Assembly (NCBI RefSeq): GCF_934295145.1 | Contig: NZ_CAKRAS010000007.1 | Location: 6,944 to 70,943 of the forward strand | Source of the DNA: an uncultured Eubacterium sp. | Lineage (GTDB): Bacteria > Bacillota > Clostridia > Lachnospirales > Lachnospiraceae | Reading direction: 5' to 3' | DNA length: 64,000 bases | Part shown: positions 48,383-56,129 of the stretch, in pieces | How the letters are laid out: each line of letters starts with the position of its first letter | How positions within the stretch are numbered: position 1 is the first letter of the stretch | Translations under genes and position numbers: made by a program | The notes under the pieces: generated by a model | Database searches by the model: none | What the model was told of the DNA's origin: nothing | The model's input: the letters and a program-made list of their open reading frames with translations, nothing else

Positions 48383-49723
48383 CTACAGTAAGATTTTTAA
48401 CGGATTTTCCAGCAGTTCTTTCATATACTCTACGAACTGTGAAGCCAACAGGCCATCGATCAGTCTGTGATCTACGGAAAGCTGAATGTTCATCATCGGA
48501 CGGATCTCGATCTTGTCCTCGCCGTCTTCTTCGATGACAACCGGTGTCTTACGAACAGAACTGATAGAAAGGATTGCTGCCTCTGGCGGATTGATAATTG
48601 CAGTAAAGTTACCGATACCAAACATTCCAAGGTTGGAGATTGAGAAAGTTCCTCCGGAATATTCTTCTGGTTTCAGATGACCTTCTTTTGCACGGTCAAC
48701 CAGATCTCTGTTTTCTTCAGAAATGGCTGTCAAAGTCTTCTCCTGAACATTTTTGATAACAGGAACGATCAGACCATTGTCACCGGCAACTGCCACACCG
48801 ATATTGGTACTCTTGTATGTCACGATATTGCCGTCTACCAGAGAAGAATTGATTCCCGGGAATTTCTGCAATGCTTTGCTTGCCGCGTAAACAAGTATGT
48901 CAGATACTGTGATCTTTCTGTCAGATACTTCGTTCATCTGTTTACGGAAAGCAGTCATATTTGTTGTATCTACAGCGTCTGTAAAGTACAGATGCGGTGC
49001 TGTAAATTTGCTCTCAGCAAGTTTATCACCAATAATCTTACGTACTCCCTTGTAAGGAACAGAAGAAAGAATCTTCTTATCCGGATTTTCTACAGGTGCT
49101 GCCGTCGGAGCTGCACTTGCTGCTTTCTCCACATCGGCTTTCATGATCTTGCCATTGATACCGGTTCCTGCTACTGTAGCAAGATCCACACCTCTCTTTT
49201 CTGCCAGTTTTCTTGCAAGTGGTGATGCTTTAATATCTTTCGCTGTGATACCGCCTCGGAAACCGGTTCCTTTGATTTCTTTTAAGGATGCAGGATCGAT
49301 TCCCTCGTCTTTTACCAGCTTCTTTGCCTTCGGTGTCAGTTTCAGATCTTTGACATCCACTGCCGGAGCTTCCTCTGCAGCAATTGTAACAGGTGCTGCT
49401 GCTTCTCCCTCAACAGGTGCTGCCGGCGCATTTCCTCCTTCTGCGCCGTCACCATAAGCTGCCAGTGCTGCATCTGCATCTTCTCCTGCCGCACCAACAA
49501 CTGCAATCGGAGTAAATACATCTGCATATTCGTTTTCTCCAAGCATTGTTTTTAATAACACTCCGTCACCGGTTGCTTCTACCGGCATTGTAGTCTTATC
49601 CGTATTTATCTCAAAAAGTACTTCGCCTTTTTTTACTTCTTCGCCGACCGTTTTACACCAGCGTACAAGCTGTCCCTCGTCCATATTAAATCCGAGTTTC
49701 GGCATACAGATTACTTCTGCCAT
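48383..49723 (-). CDS. acoC: Dihydrolipoyl acyltransferase (E2) with two peripheral-subunit-binding domains
   Basis: The 446-aa protein has a lipoyl domain (1-78, INTDKTTM), an Ala-rich linker, then two consecutive PSBD-like segments. The first is around residues 130-165 (TPKAKKLVKDEGIDPASLKE; GTGFRGGITAKDI) and the second around 166-200 (PLARKLAEKRGVDLATVAGT; GKIMKADV). It ends with the catalytic CAT domain (SVDHRLIDG). It transfers the acyl group from E1 to CoA. The usual E2 has one PSBD. It is third in the E1a-E1b-E2-E3 operon. Confidence 0.92.
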   Translation of the reverse strand: MAEVICMPKLGFNMDEGQLVRWCKTVGEEVKKGEVLFEINTDKTTMPVEATGDGVLLKTMLGENEYADVFTPIAVVGAAGEDADAALAAYGDGAEGGNAPAAPVEGEAAAPVTIAAEEAPAVDVKDLKLTPKAKKLVKDEGIDPASLKEIKGTGFRGGITAKDIKASPLARKLAEKRGVDLATVAGTGINGKIMKADVEKAASAAPTAAPVENPDKKILSSVPYKGVRKIIGDKLAESKFTAPHLYFTDAVDTTNMTAFRKQMNEVSDRKITVSDILVYAASKALQKFPGINSSLVDGNIVTYKSTNIGVAVAGDNGLIVPVIKNVQEKTLTAISEENRDLVDRAKEGHLKPEEYSGGTFSISNLGMFGIGNFTAIINPPEAAILSISSVRKTPVVIEEDGEDKIEIRPMMNIQLSVDHRLIDGLLASQFVEYMKELLENPLKILL

Positions 49724-49809
49724 TCTTATGTCCTCCCATTTTTACTGACTTATCATATTCCCCGACACATGATTTACATTTTTCTGTAAAACTGCCTGAA
49801 ATGGAATTG

Positions 49810-50784
49810 TTATAACATTTCTTTGATTGCTGCGTAGATTTTCTTATCATCCGGAATCAGTGGAAACTCCAGAGCCGGGCTGAATGGAAGCGGAACATCT
49901 GCAGTACCGAGACGTTTCACCGGTGCTTCCAGATCATAGAACACTTCCGGCATGATTCTGGTTGCTATTTCGCCGCTAATACCAAAGCTCTCATGTCCTT
50001 CATCTACGATGAGCAGTTTTCCTGTTTTCTTCACAGATTTGATAATTGTGTCTGTATCAAGAGGTACAATAGTTCTCAGATCGATATGATCAACAGAAAT
50101 ACCTTCTTTCTGTAATTTTTTAATTGCTTTCTCTGCTTTTACAGTCATAATAGAGTTTGTTACAACTGTAATATCATCACCCTCGGATACCATTCTTGCC
50201 TGTCCGAATGGGATAGTATAATCTTCATCTTCCGGAACATCAAATTTGGTTGTGTAAAGCATTTTATGCTCAAAAAATACAACCGGGTTGTTGTCGCGGA
50301 TTGCTGTTTTCAATAAACCTTTTGCCTCTGCTGCTGTGGACGGAACAACCACTTTCATACCCGGACAGTGAGCAACCCATGCATGGAAAGACTGGGAATG
50401 CTGCGCTGCGGAGGAACGTCCACCACCGATTGGCATACGGATAACCATCGGAACACTTACCTGTCCACCGGACATATAGGTGATTTTTGCCATCTGGTTA
50501 CAAATCTGATCCATACAAACCATCATAAAGTCACCAAACATCAGTTCAACTACCGGACGGAGTCCACGTAAAGCAGCTCCAACTCCCATGCCGACAAATC
50601 CCTGCTCAGAGATTGGTGTATCTTTACATCTTAAATCTCCGTACTTGTCCATCAGACCTTCGGTACATTTAAAGTTTCCACCGAGGAATCCAACATCCTC
50701 ACCCATATTAAATACAGAGTCGTCTCTTGCCATTTCTTCATCTAATGCTTCCCGAACGGCATCTCTATACATCATATTTTTCAT
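49810..50784 (-). CDS. acoB: 2-oxoacid/acetoin dehydrogenase E1 beta subunit
   Basis: The 324-aa transketolase-like beta subunit has MYRDAVREALDEEMARDDSV, MGEDVGFLGGNFKCTEGL, IRMPIGGGRSSAAQHSQSFH and the C-terminal VDEGHESFGISGEIATRIM. Together with the alpha subunit it binds thiamine diphosphate and cleaves the substrate. The pattern is that of AcoB/PdhB-type proteins; the nearby AcoR-like activator favours acetoin as substrate. Confidence 0.9.
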   Translation of the reverse strand: MKNMMYRDAVREALDEEMARDDSVFNMGEDVGFLGGNFKCTEGLMDKYGDLRCKDTPISEQGFVGMGVGAALRGLRPVVELMFGDFMMVCMDQICNQMAKITYMSGGQVSVPMVIRMPIGGGRSSAAQHSQSFHAWVAHCPGMKVVVPSTAAEAKGLLKTAIRDNNPVVFFEHKMLYTTKFDVPEDEDYTIPFGQARMVSEGDDITVVTNSIMTVKAEKAIKKLQKEGISVDHIDLRTIVPLDTDTIIKSVKKTGKLLIVDEGHESFGISGEIATRIMPEVFYDLEAPVKRLGTADVPLPFSPALEFPLIPDDKKIYAAIKEML

Positions 50785-50799
50785 TTTCTGTTCCTCCTC

Positions 50800-51756
50800 T
50801 TAATCTACGAATACGTCGGTATAGGCTTCTGCCATATCCGGATATGGACTTTCTTCTGCAAATTTGCATGCTTCCTGAATCTCTTTTTCCACCATCTCTT
50901 TAATCTCTGCGATTTCTTCGTCTGTCAGAAGTTTCTTATCCTCAAGGATTTTCAGTGGCTCTTTTGCTTTCCACTCCTCTACTTCTTCCTCCGGACGATA
51001 CAGACCAGGATCACCTACGTGATGTCCCTGCCAGCGGTAGGTCATACACTCAATAATAGTTGGTCCGCCGCCTTTTCTTGCCTTTTCTACTGCTTTCTGT
51101 GCTTCTTCATATACTTTAAATACGTCATTTCCATCAATTGTGATACCCTCGATACCGTATCCAGCTGCACGTTTTGCAATGTGATACTCTTTTGTTACAC
51201 GACGGATATCTACGGAAATACCGTACAGGTTATTTTCTACAACATATACGATTGGGAGATCCCATGCTGCTGCCATGTTGATACTCTCATGGAAAGTTCC
51301 TTCATTGGAAGCGGAATCACCAAAGAAACATACCGTTACTTCATCTGTTCCTTTATATTTGGATGCATATGCGGAACCGGTTGCGATTGGGATTTCTCCG
51401 CCTACGATACCATTTGCTCCAAGGATTCCTTTGTCCATCGCCATGATATGCATGGAACCACCTTTACCTTTGGAATATCCGGTTGCTTTTCCAAGAATCT
51501 CTGCCATCATCTTGTTCAGATCTGCCCCTCTAGAAACCAGATGTCCATGTCCTCGGTGTGTACTTCCAATGAAGTCACGTTCCTCCAATGCACCACATAC
51601 GCCGGCTGCTACTGCCTCTTCCCCCAGATACAGATGTGCCAGTCCCGGCATCAGACCTCTTTTGTAAAACTCAAATACTTCTTCTTCAAATCTTCTGGTC
51701 CGATACATAATTGTGTAAAACTCTTTTGCTTTCTGTTTTTGTTCCTGCTTTGTCAC
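50800..51756 (-). CDS. acoA: 2-oxoacid/acetoin dehydrogenase E1 alpha subunit
   Basis: The 318-aa protein has RRFEEEVFEFYKRGLMPGLA, the HRGHGHLVSRGADL segment and the thiamine-diphosphate motif from GDSASNEGTFHESIN to VVENNLYG. It matches AcoA of acetoin:DCPIP oxidoreductases; a pyruvate dehydrogenase alpha subunit is the alternative. It is the first gene behind the sigma-54 promoter at 51813. Confidence 0.9.
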   Translation of the reverse strand: MTKQEQKQKAKEFYTIMYRTRRFEEEVFEFYKRGLMPGLAHLYLGEEAVAAGVCGALEERDFIGSTHRGHGHLVSRGADLNKMMAEILGKATGYSKGKGGSMHIMAMDKGILGANGIVGGEIPIATGSAYASKYKGTDEVTVCFFGDSASNEGTFHESINMAAAWDLPIVYVVENNLYGISVDIRRVTKEYHIAKRAAGYGIEGITIDGNDVFKVYEEAQKAVEKARKGGGPTIIECMTYRWQGHHVGDPGLYRPEEEVEEWKAKEPLKILEDKKLLTDEEIAEIKEMVEKEIQEACKFAEESPYPDMAEAYTDVFVD

Positions 51757-51812
51757 GTCAAACCTTCCTCCCTTTCAGAAATTTGATTGTTATTTTTTGA
51801 TACTCTATATAT

Positions 51813-51828
51813 AGCAAGAAGCATGCCA
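51813..51828 (-). promoter_or_regulatory. Sigma-54 promoter of the acetoin-type dehydrogenase operon
   Basis: Minus strand TGGCATGCTTCTTGCT matches -24/-12 (TGGCA..TTGCT), about 57 bases before acoA. Confidence 0.88.
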
Positions 51829-51846
51829 TCTTTTTTTCGCATTTTT

Positions 51847-51973
51847 TGTGTCATTTTCTTCTGTTTTTCCGTTTTTATGTGACATTTTGTCACGTATGTG
51901 CTATCATTTTATATGACACACATGTGCATGACACACTTTTTATGTGACACCCGATGCTTACGGACATGACACA
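51847..51973. promoter_or_regulatory. Array of seven TGTGTCA/TGACACA boxes
   Basis: Boxes: 51847-51853, 51878-51884, 51888-51894, 51914-51920, 51929-51935, 51943-51949 and 51967-51973, in both orientations (TGTGTCA, TGTGACA, TGTCACG, TGACACA). They fill the gap between acoA and the AcoR-like gene, upstream of the sigma-54 promoter, and are the probable activator-binding sites. Confidence 0.65.
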
Positions 51974-52010
51974 TAGGAATATTATCTTTTTACAAGAGAA
52001 GGGAATAATT

Positions 52011-54143
52011 ATGATCTCAGATACTTATCTGTCTGCTTTAAAGCAGGCGCGCAAAGATTTTATGGAAGGTACCGGACATCCGGAAATGATCATCCGGGAA
52101 GAAGTACTGGATTCCTGGCGGCGTTCCAGGGCATTTCATATCAATGCACAGGATGCCCGCTGCAACATTTTAACACAGGAACAATTACAGAAAGTCATTG
52201 CAGAAAATCAGGTGCTTTATGACATTGCTTCTTCATTTATCGATTATCTATACCAGATTGTAAAAGGCTCTGGTTTTATGATCATGTTTGCAGATCAAAA
52301 CGGACATGTTCTGAAACTCGTAGGAGATGCAGACATTGTAGAAACGGCTAAAAATCAGGATATTCCATTGACAGAAGGCAGCTGCCGTCTGGAATCAGTG
52401 CTTGGCACAAATGCCATCGGCACACCTCTTTTTTCCGGTAAACCGATCCAGCTTTTTGCTTATGAACATTACTTTGAGCTCAGCTCTAACTGGACCTGCT
52501 CCGGCGCTCCGATCCTGCTCAAAAACAAGATTCTCGGTGTCATCTGCATCAGTGGATCCTGGGAACGTGCTCATCCACACACCCTTGGCATGATAATGTC
52601 TGCAGCAGAAGCCATTTCCCGTCAGCTTTATCTGACAGAAGCAAACGAACATCTCACAGCCATGCGGAATCAGCTCCAGACCAGCATCGATTCCATCCAC
52701 AGCGGTATCGTCCTGCTCGATGCAGATTATAATATTTCCTATGTAAATGCGATTACACTGCATGACCTGAAATTTACAAAAGAAGACGTATTAAATCATT
52801 CCTACCGGGAGATTTTTCCAAATCTGGAACTTGAAAAATTAAAAGAAAATACATACGATTTTGAGACAACTGTCTGTGGAAAACAGGAAGCCTTTAAATG
52901 CTATATCAGCGTTAAATTTGTAGCACCAACAAACTACAGCAATAAAGAAAGTTTTCTGATTTCTTTCCGGAAGACCGAATATATCCAACAACTGGCTAAC
53001 AAGGTTATGGGCTCAGATGCTCATTATACTTTTCATAATATTATCGGCGAGTGTCCTGCACTGCAGCGTTTAAAAGGTCTTGCCCTAAAAGTCGCACAAG
53101 GAAATACCAGTGTTCTGATCACCGGGGAAAGTGGAACCGGAAAAGAATTGTTCGCCCAGTCCATCCACAATAACAGTCCACATTCCAACGGTCCTTTCGT
53201 GGCAATCAACTGTGGTGCCATTCCGAAAGATCTGATTGAAAGTGAGTTATTCGGTTACGATTCCGGCGCTTTTACAGGTGCCAAAAAAGAAGGCCGTGCC
53301 GGCAAATTTGAGCTGGCAAACGGGGGGACGATCTTTTTGGATGAGATTGGCGATATGCCTTACGAAGTGCAGGTACGACTGCTGCGTGTGCTTCAGGAAA
53401 AATCTGTCACACGCATCGGCGGCAAAAAATCCATTCCGTTAAATGTACGCGTCATTGCCGCAACCAATGTGAATCTGGAGGAAGCGATTGAAAATCACAT
53501 ATTCCGAAGTGATCTGTATTATCGGTTGAATGTTTTCAGTCTGCATATTCCTCCGCTTCGTGAACGCGGCGATGATATTTTCCTGCTGACAGATTATTTC
53601 CTGCAAAAGTATCAGAATCCTCAAAGTGAACCGATTACGAAAATCTCAGAAGATGTTCGATCAATCTTTGCAGCTTATACCTGGCCAGGCAATATCCGGG
53701 AACTAGAAAATGTCATTGAACGCTGCTGTATTCTGACCTCTAACGGAATGCTGACAAAAGAAGCCCTTCCTATTAATATGCAAAAGATACTCACGGCAAA
53801 AACGTTATCTCAAAAGGGAACAACTGACGGGCATGCTTCCCAAAGTACCACGAACAATGCTTCTTTCGAGAATTTATCTGAAGAATATACGCGTTCTAAA
53901 GAAGATATTATGATGTCAGATGTTCCAAAAAATATGCAAACTACACTTCAAAACGGACATTTAGCTTCCACGATCACAGCTGAGGAATCCGAAAAAATAC
54001 TGATTATAGAACACCTAAAACAGTGTGGCGGAAATGTAAAAAAAGCATCCGACAGCCTTGGTATAAGCCGCCGCACACTTTATCGTAAACTTGAAAAATA
54101 TGAAATTGTTCCGGCAGAAATCCGATATCTGACTCACCGATAG
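52011..54143 (+). CDS. AcoR-like sigma-54-dependent activator 2
   Basis: The ATG at 52011 follows AGAAGGGA; in-frame codons upstream run through the operator array. The 710-aa protein has the AcoR GAF region (about residues 50-215), PAS (about 225-330), AAA+ with Walker A GESGTGKE (372) and intact GAFTGA (419-424), and a Fis-type HTH (NVKKASDSLGISRRTLYRKL). It is divergent from acoA and should activate its sigma-54 promoter. Acetoin as inducer is inferred from the AcoR family. Confidence 0.94.
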   Translation: MISDTYLSALKQARKDFMEGTGHPEMIIREEVLDSWRRSRAFHINAQDARCNILTQEQLQKVIAENQVLYDIASSFIDYLYQIVKGSGFMIMFADQNGHVLKLVGDADIVETAKNQDIPLTEGSCRLESVLGTNAIGTPLFSGKPIQLFAYEHYFELSSNWTCSGAPILLKNKILGVICISGSWERAHPHTLGMIMSAAEAISRQLYLTEANEHLTAMRNQLQTSIDSIHSGIVLLDADYNISYVNAITLHDLKFTKEDVLNHSYREIFPNLELEKLKENTYDFETTVCGKQEAFKCYISVKFVAPTNYSNKESFLISFRKTEYIQQLANKVMGSDAHYTFHNIIGECPALQRLKGLALKVAQGNTSVLITGESGTGKELFAQSIHNNSPHSNGPFVAINCGAIPKDLIESELFGYDSGAFTGAKKEGRAGKFELANGGTIFLDEIGDMPYEVQVRLLRVLQEKSVTRIGGKKSIPLNVRVIAATNVNLEEAIENHIFRSDLYYRLNVFSLHIPPLRERGDDIFLLTDYFLQKYQNPQSEPITKISEDVRSIFAAYTWPGNIRELENVIERCCILTSNGMLTKEALPINMQKILTAKTLSQKGTTDGHASQSTTNNASFENLSEEYTRSKEDIMMSDVPKNMQTTLQNGHLASTITAEESEKILIIEHLKQCGGNVKKASDSLGISRRTLYRKLEKYEIVPAEIRYLTHR

Positions 54144-54192
54144 GATACGAAAGGTGGAACAAGCATTCATTGTATCACCGAATGATGCAAAA

Positions 54193-54268
54193 GAGAGCAG
54201 AAAAACTTATCCCCCCTGTAGCTGACGCTCGTCTTGCCGGGAAAAGTTTTCTCTGCTCCCTTTATTTA
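54193..54268 (+). terminator. Terminator after the second AcoR-like gene
   Basis: AGAGCAGAAAAACTT (54193 onward) pairs with AAGTTTTCTCTGCTC (to 54258), then CTTTATTT. The loop of about 30 bases carries its own short stems. Confidence 0.65.
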
Positions 54269-54307
54269 CGTTATTTTTTTCGATAAAATCTTTCTTCCCT
54301 GTTTACC

Positions 54308-55159
54308 TTACCGTCTGATATAGATCTGAATCTGCGAAAAGTCTACTTTTTCCGTATCCGTAATTCCCTGAAATGTTGTATCCAGTAAACACTCATCGAT
54401 CAGATTTCCCTCTGTCTTTATATCGTGTTGTTTCGCCCATTCCAGCAATTCGTCTACTGCTTTCCGTTGATAGGGCATGTCATACCGATTCATACACAGA
54501 TACTCTCCTGCCGGAAGTGTCTTGACATTTTCACTATACTGCGCTATATCAATCTCTGCATCCTCCGGCAGATAAATAAATCCACCTGCTTCTTTCAACC
54601 AGTCCTCATTTTCCAGATTTTTTTCCGGGAAAAATGCTCCCCACCCAAGATCATCTGAAAAATTCAGCTTTCCAAGTTCTTTTCTGATATTCATAAACGT
54701 CTGATACAGTTTACTTCGTGTCATGAATGTTGTTCCCCATGGCATCATAAACAGCATTCTTTTGGGGAAATATTTGATCATTGGAATCGATACTGTGTAT
54801 AACTCCAGTCCTGCCCGCTCTAATGCATAAATCCGGTTGTTGATTTTTTCCACTTTACGGTTCATGCTTTCAATATCTGTCAGCATCTTTTCCCGCGACA
54901 CCTTCAGTCCCTTCTTGATATTATCCAGACTTTTCTTTTTAATATTTGCCTTGATAACTTCCAGCGGAACATTATTATTCTTCAAAAAAAGAATTTCCCG
55001 CAATTCCATGATCTGACTTGTTGAATATTTCCGGTATCCATTCGTGTCAATAAATTCCGGCTTAAACAAATCAATGGAATCATAATAAATCAATGTCTGC
55101 CGCGACACCCCAACCGTATCTGCCAATTCTTTCACTCCCAACCACTGCCTGTCTTCCAT
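54308..55159 (-). CDS. MerR-family regulator with effector-binding C-terminus
   Basis: The 283-aa protein has a MerR HTH (LGVKELADTVGVSRQTLIYY, residues 7-26), a dimerisation coiled coil (about 85-115) and a C-terminal domain of about 150 aa resembling GyrI-like effector-binding domains. MerR regulators act on promoters with 19-20 bp spacers; such sites appear before the second M24 gene. It stands at the downstream end of the symporter 2 region and is likely the local regulator. Confidence 0.88.
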   Translation of the reverse strand: MEDRQWLGVKELADTVGVSRQTLIYYDSIDLFKPEFIDTNGYRKYSTSQIMELREILFLKNNNVPLEVIKANIKKKSLDNIKKGLKVSREKMLTDIESMNRKVEKINNRIYALERAGLELYTVSIPMIKYFPKRMLFMMPWGTTFMTRSKLYQTFMNIRKELGKLNFSDDLGWGAFFPEKNLENEDWLKEAGGFIYLPEDAEIDIAQYSENVKTLPAGEYLCMNRYDMPYQRKAVDELLEWAKQHDIKTEGNLIDECLLDTTFQGITDTEKVDFSQIQIYIRR

Positions 55160-55201
55160 TTAAGTACCTCCTCTTATGTTGAAAAGTTTATTTGACTTTT
55201 A

Positions 55202-55210
55202 CCCCCCCCC
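55202..55210. repeat. Nine-base C tract in the MerR leader
   Basis: CCCCCCCCC (GGGGGGGGG in the transcript) lies about 43 bases upstream of the MerR start codon, between a TATAAT (55260-55255, minus) and the ribosome site. Such tracts can change length by slippage. Confidence 0.5.
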
Positions 55211-55386
55211 AGACCATGGACTGAAAACCGCGCATTGTATTTTCCCATATAATCATTATAACAAATTTTTCTCACATTTGGATTTCTTTTCAAAGTACAA
55301 AAACCGAAAATTCCCGGAATTTCTCCGGGAATTTCGTTTTCCGTCATATACGCATATTTTTATGTATCTGCCATCCGATCATACAG

Positions 55387-55454
55387 TAAAGCGAACATTC
55401 GCAATCCGCTTTCGCTACTTGCTCATGAACGCAGTCGCTTTGCGACCTGCGTTC
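55387..55454. repeat. Dispersed repeat family C, long copy
   Basis: On the minus strand GAACGCAG and CTGCGTTC-type arms form a strong hairpin around GTCGCAAAGCGAC; a second part has TAGCGAAAGCG and TGCGAATGTTCGC. The 3' part of the GutM-like gene, with its stop codon, lies inside. It is related to 18148-18180. Confidence 0.65.
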
Positions 55455-55849
55455 AGATTACAACGTTTCCTGTAATCTTCCTGCAAATTGCATACTGCGC
55501 GGTAGACTTTTTTATCCTGCTGCAATTTTGTTACGTCTATAGTCGGAATATATTGACCAATAAGCTGATCGGCCTTTACTTCCCTAGAAGGTTTTAAGAG
55601 AATTGAGGTATATAAATAACTTGCATCCAGAATCTTTCCCTCCGCATCAGAAGCTGCAAGAACATACATCCGCAATGCGAAAAATTTACCATTGATTCCA
55701 CGAAATACACGGGGTGCTTTTGCACCAAGCCGGTGAAGTATGTTATTCATTTTTACTACCTGAAGATATTGAAAGAATCCGGTAATCGCCCAGATTACTC
55801 CTACAACAATAATAATGTTTGAAATTGTATAAATAGATATATGTCCCAT
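55415..55849 (-). CDS. GutM-like single-span protein 2
   Basis: I chose the ATG at 55849 because AAAGG is at better spacing for it than for a GTG three codons earlier; this gives 144 aa. One membrane helix (about residues 8-30, IIIVVGVIWAITGFFQYLQV) is followed by LGAKAPRVFRGINGKFFALR and YVLAASDAEGKILDASYLYT, a GutM-like arrangement. The last residues (NLNAGRKATAFMSK) come from a dispersed repeat. It ends the symporter 2 operon. Function by analogy with GutM is uncertain. Confidence 0.6.
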   Translation of the reverse strand: MGHISIYTISNIIIVVGVIWAITGFFQYLQVVKMNNILHRLGAKAPRVFRGINGKFFALRMYVLAASDAEGKILDASYLYTSILLKPSREVKADQLIGQYIPTIDVTKLQQDKKVYRAVCNLQEDYRKRCNLNAGRKATAFMSK

Positions 55850-55875
55850 ATCTTTCACCAGCCTTTTTCAAAATT

Positions 55876-56001
55876 TTATTTCGTGTTTTCCAGATCTTTT
55901 CGTTTCTTCGCTTTTCCAACTCCAATCAGGCAGCTTACTGCAAAAAATGCCATAATGCACATTACACCTATCATATATACCTGAGCAACACTATCTGCCA
56001 T
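55876..56001 (-). CDS. Tiny membrane protein B2 (41 aa) of symporter operon 2
   Basis: The ATG at 56001 follows AAGGAGAACATATT. The 41-aa product has one helix (VYMIGVMCIMAFFAVSCLIG, about residues 8-27) and a basic tail (KAKKRKDLENTK). The IMAFF core and charged tail resemble A2. It starts 18 bases after B1 stops. Confidence 0.75.
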   Translation of the reverse strand: MADSVAQVYMIGVMCIMAFFAVSCLIGVGKAKKRKDLENTK

Positions 56002-56019
56002 AATATGTTCTCCTTCCTG

Positions 56020-56115
56020 CTATTTCTTTCTGTGTGTCAATGTGTAAATTAACTGACCGCATGCACACAATACAAGAATTAATACAATTGTAATAATAAA
56101 AAGTTTTAAAAACAT
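56020..56115 (-). CDS. Tiny membrane protein B1 (31 aa) of symporter operon 2
   Basis: The ATG at 56115 follows AGGAGGTACAGG. The 31-aa product is almost entirely one helix (FLKLFIITIVLILVLCACG, residues 2-20) with the tail THRKK. It begins 14 bases after the symporter 2 stop codon. Confidence 0.72.
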   Translation of the reverse strand: MFLKLFIITIVLILVLCACGQLIYTLTHRKK

Positions 56116-56129
56116 CCTGTACCTCCTGT

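Noticed and set aside
51019..51786. 255-codon plus-strand frame
   Set aside because: It is antisense to the E1 alpha gene and has the composition of a shadow frame.
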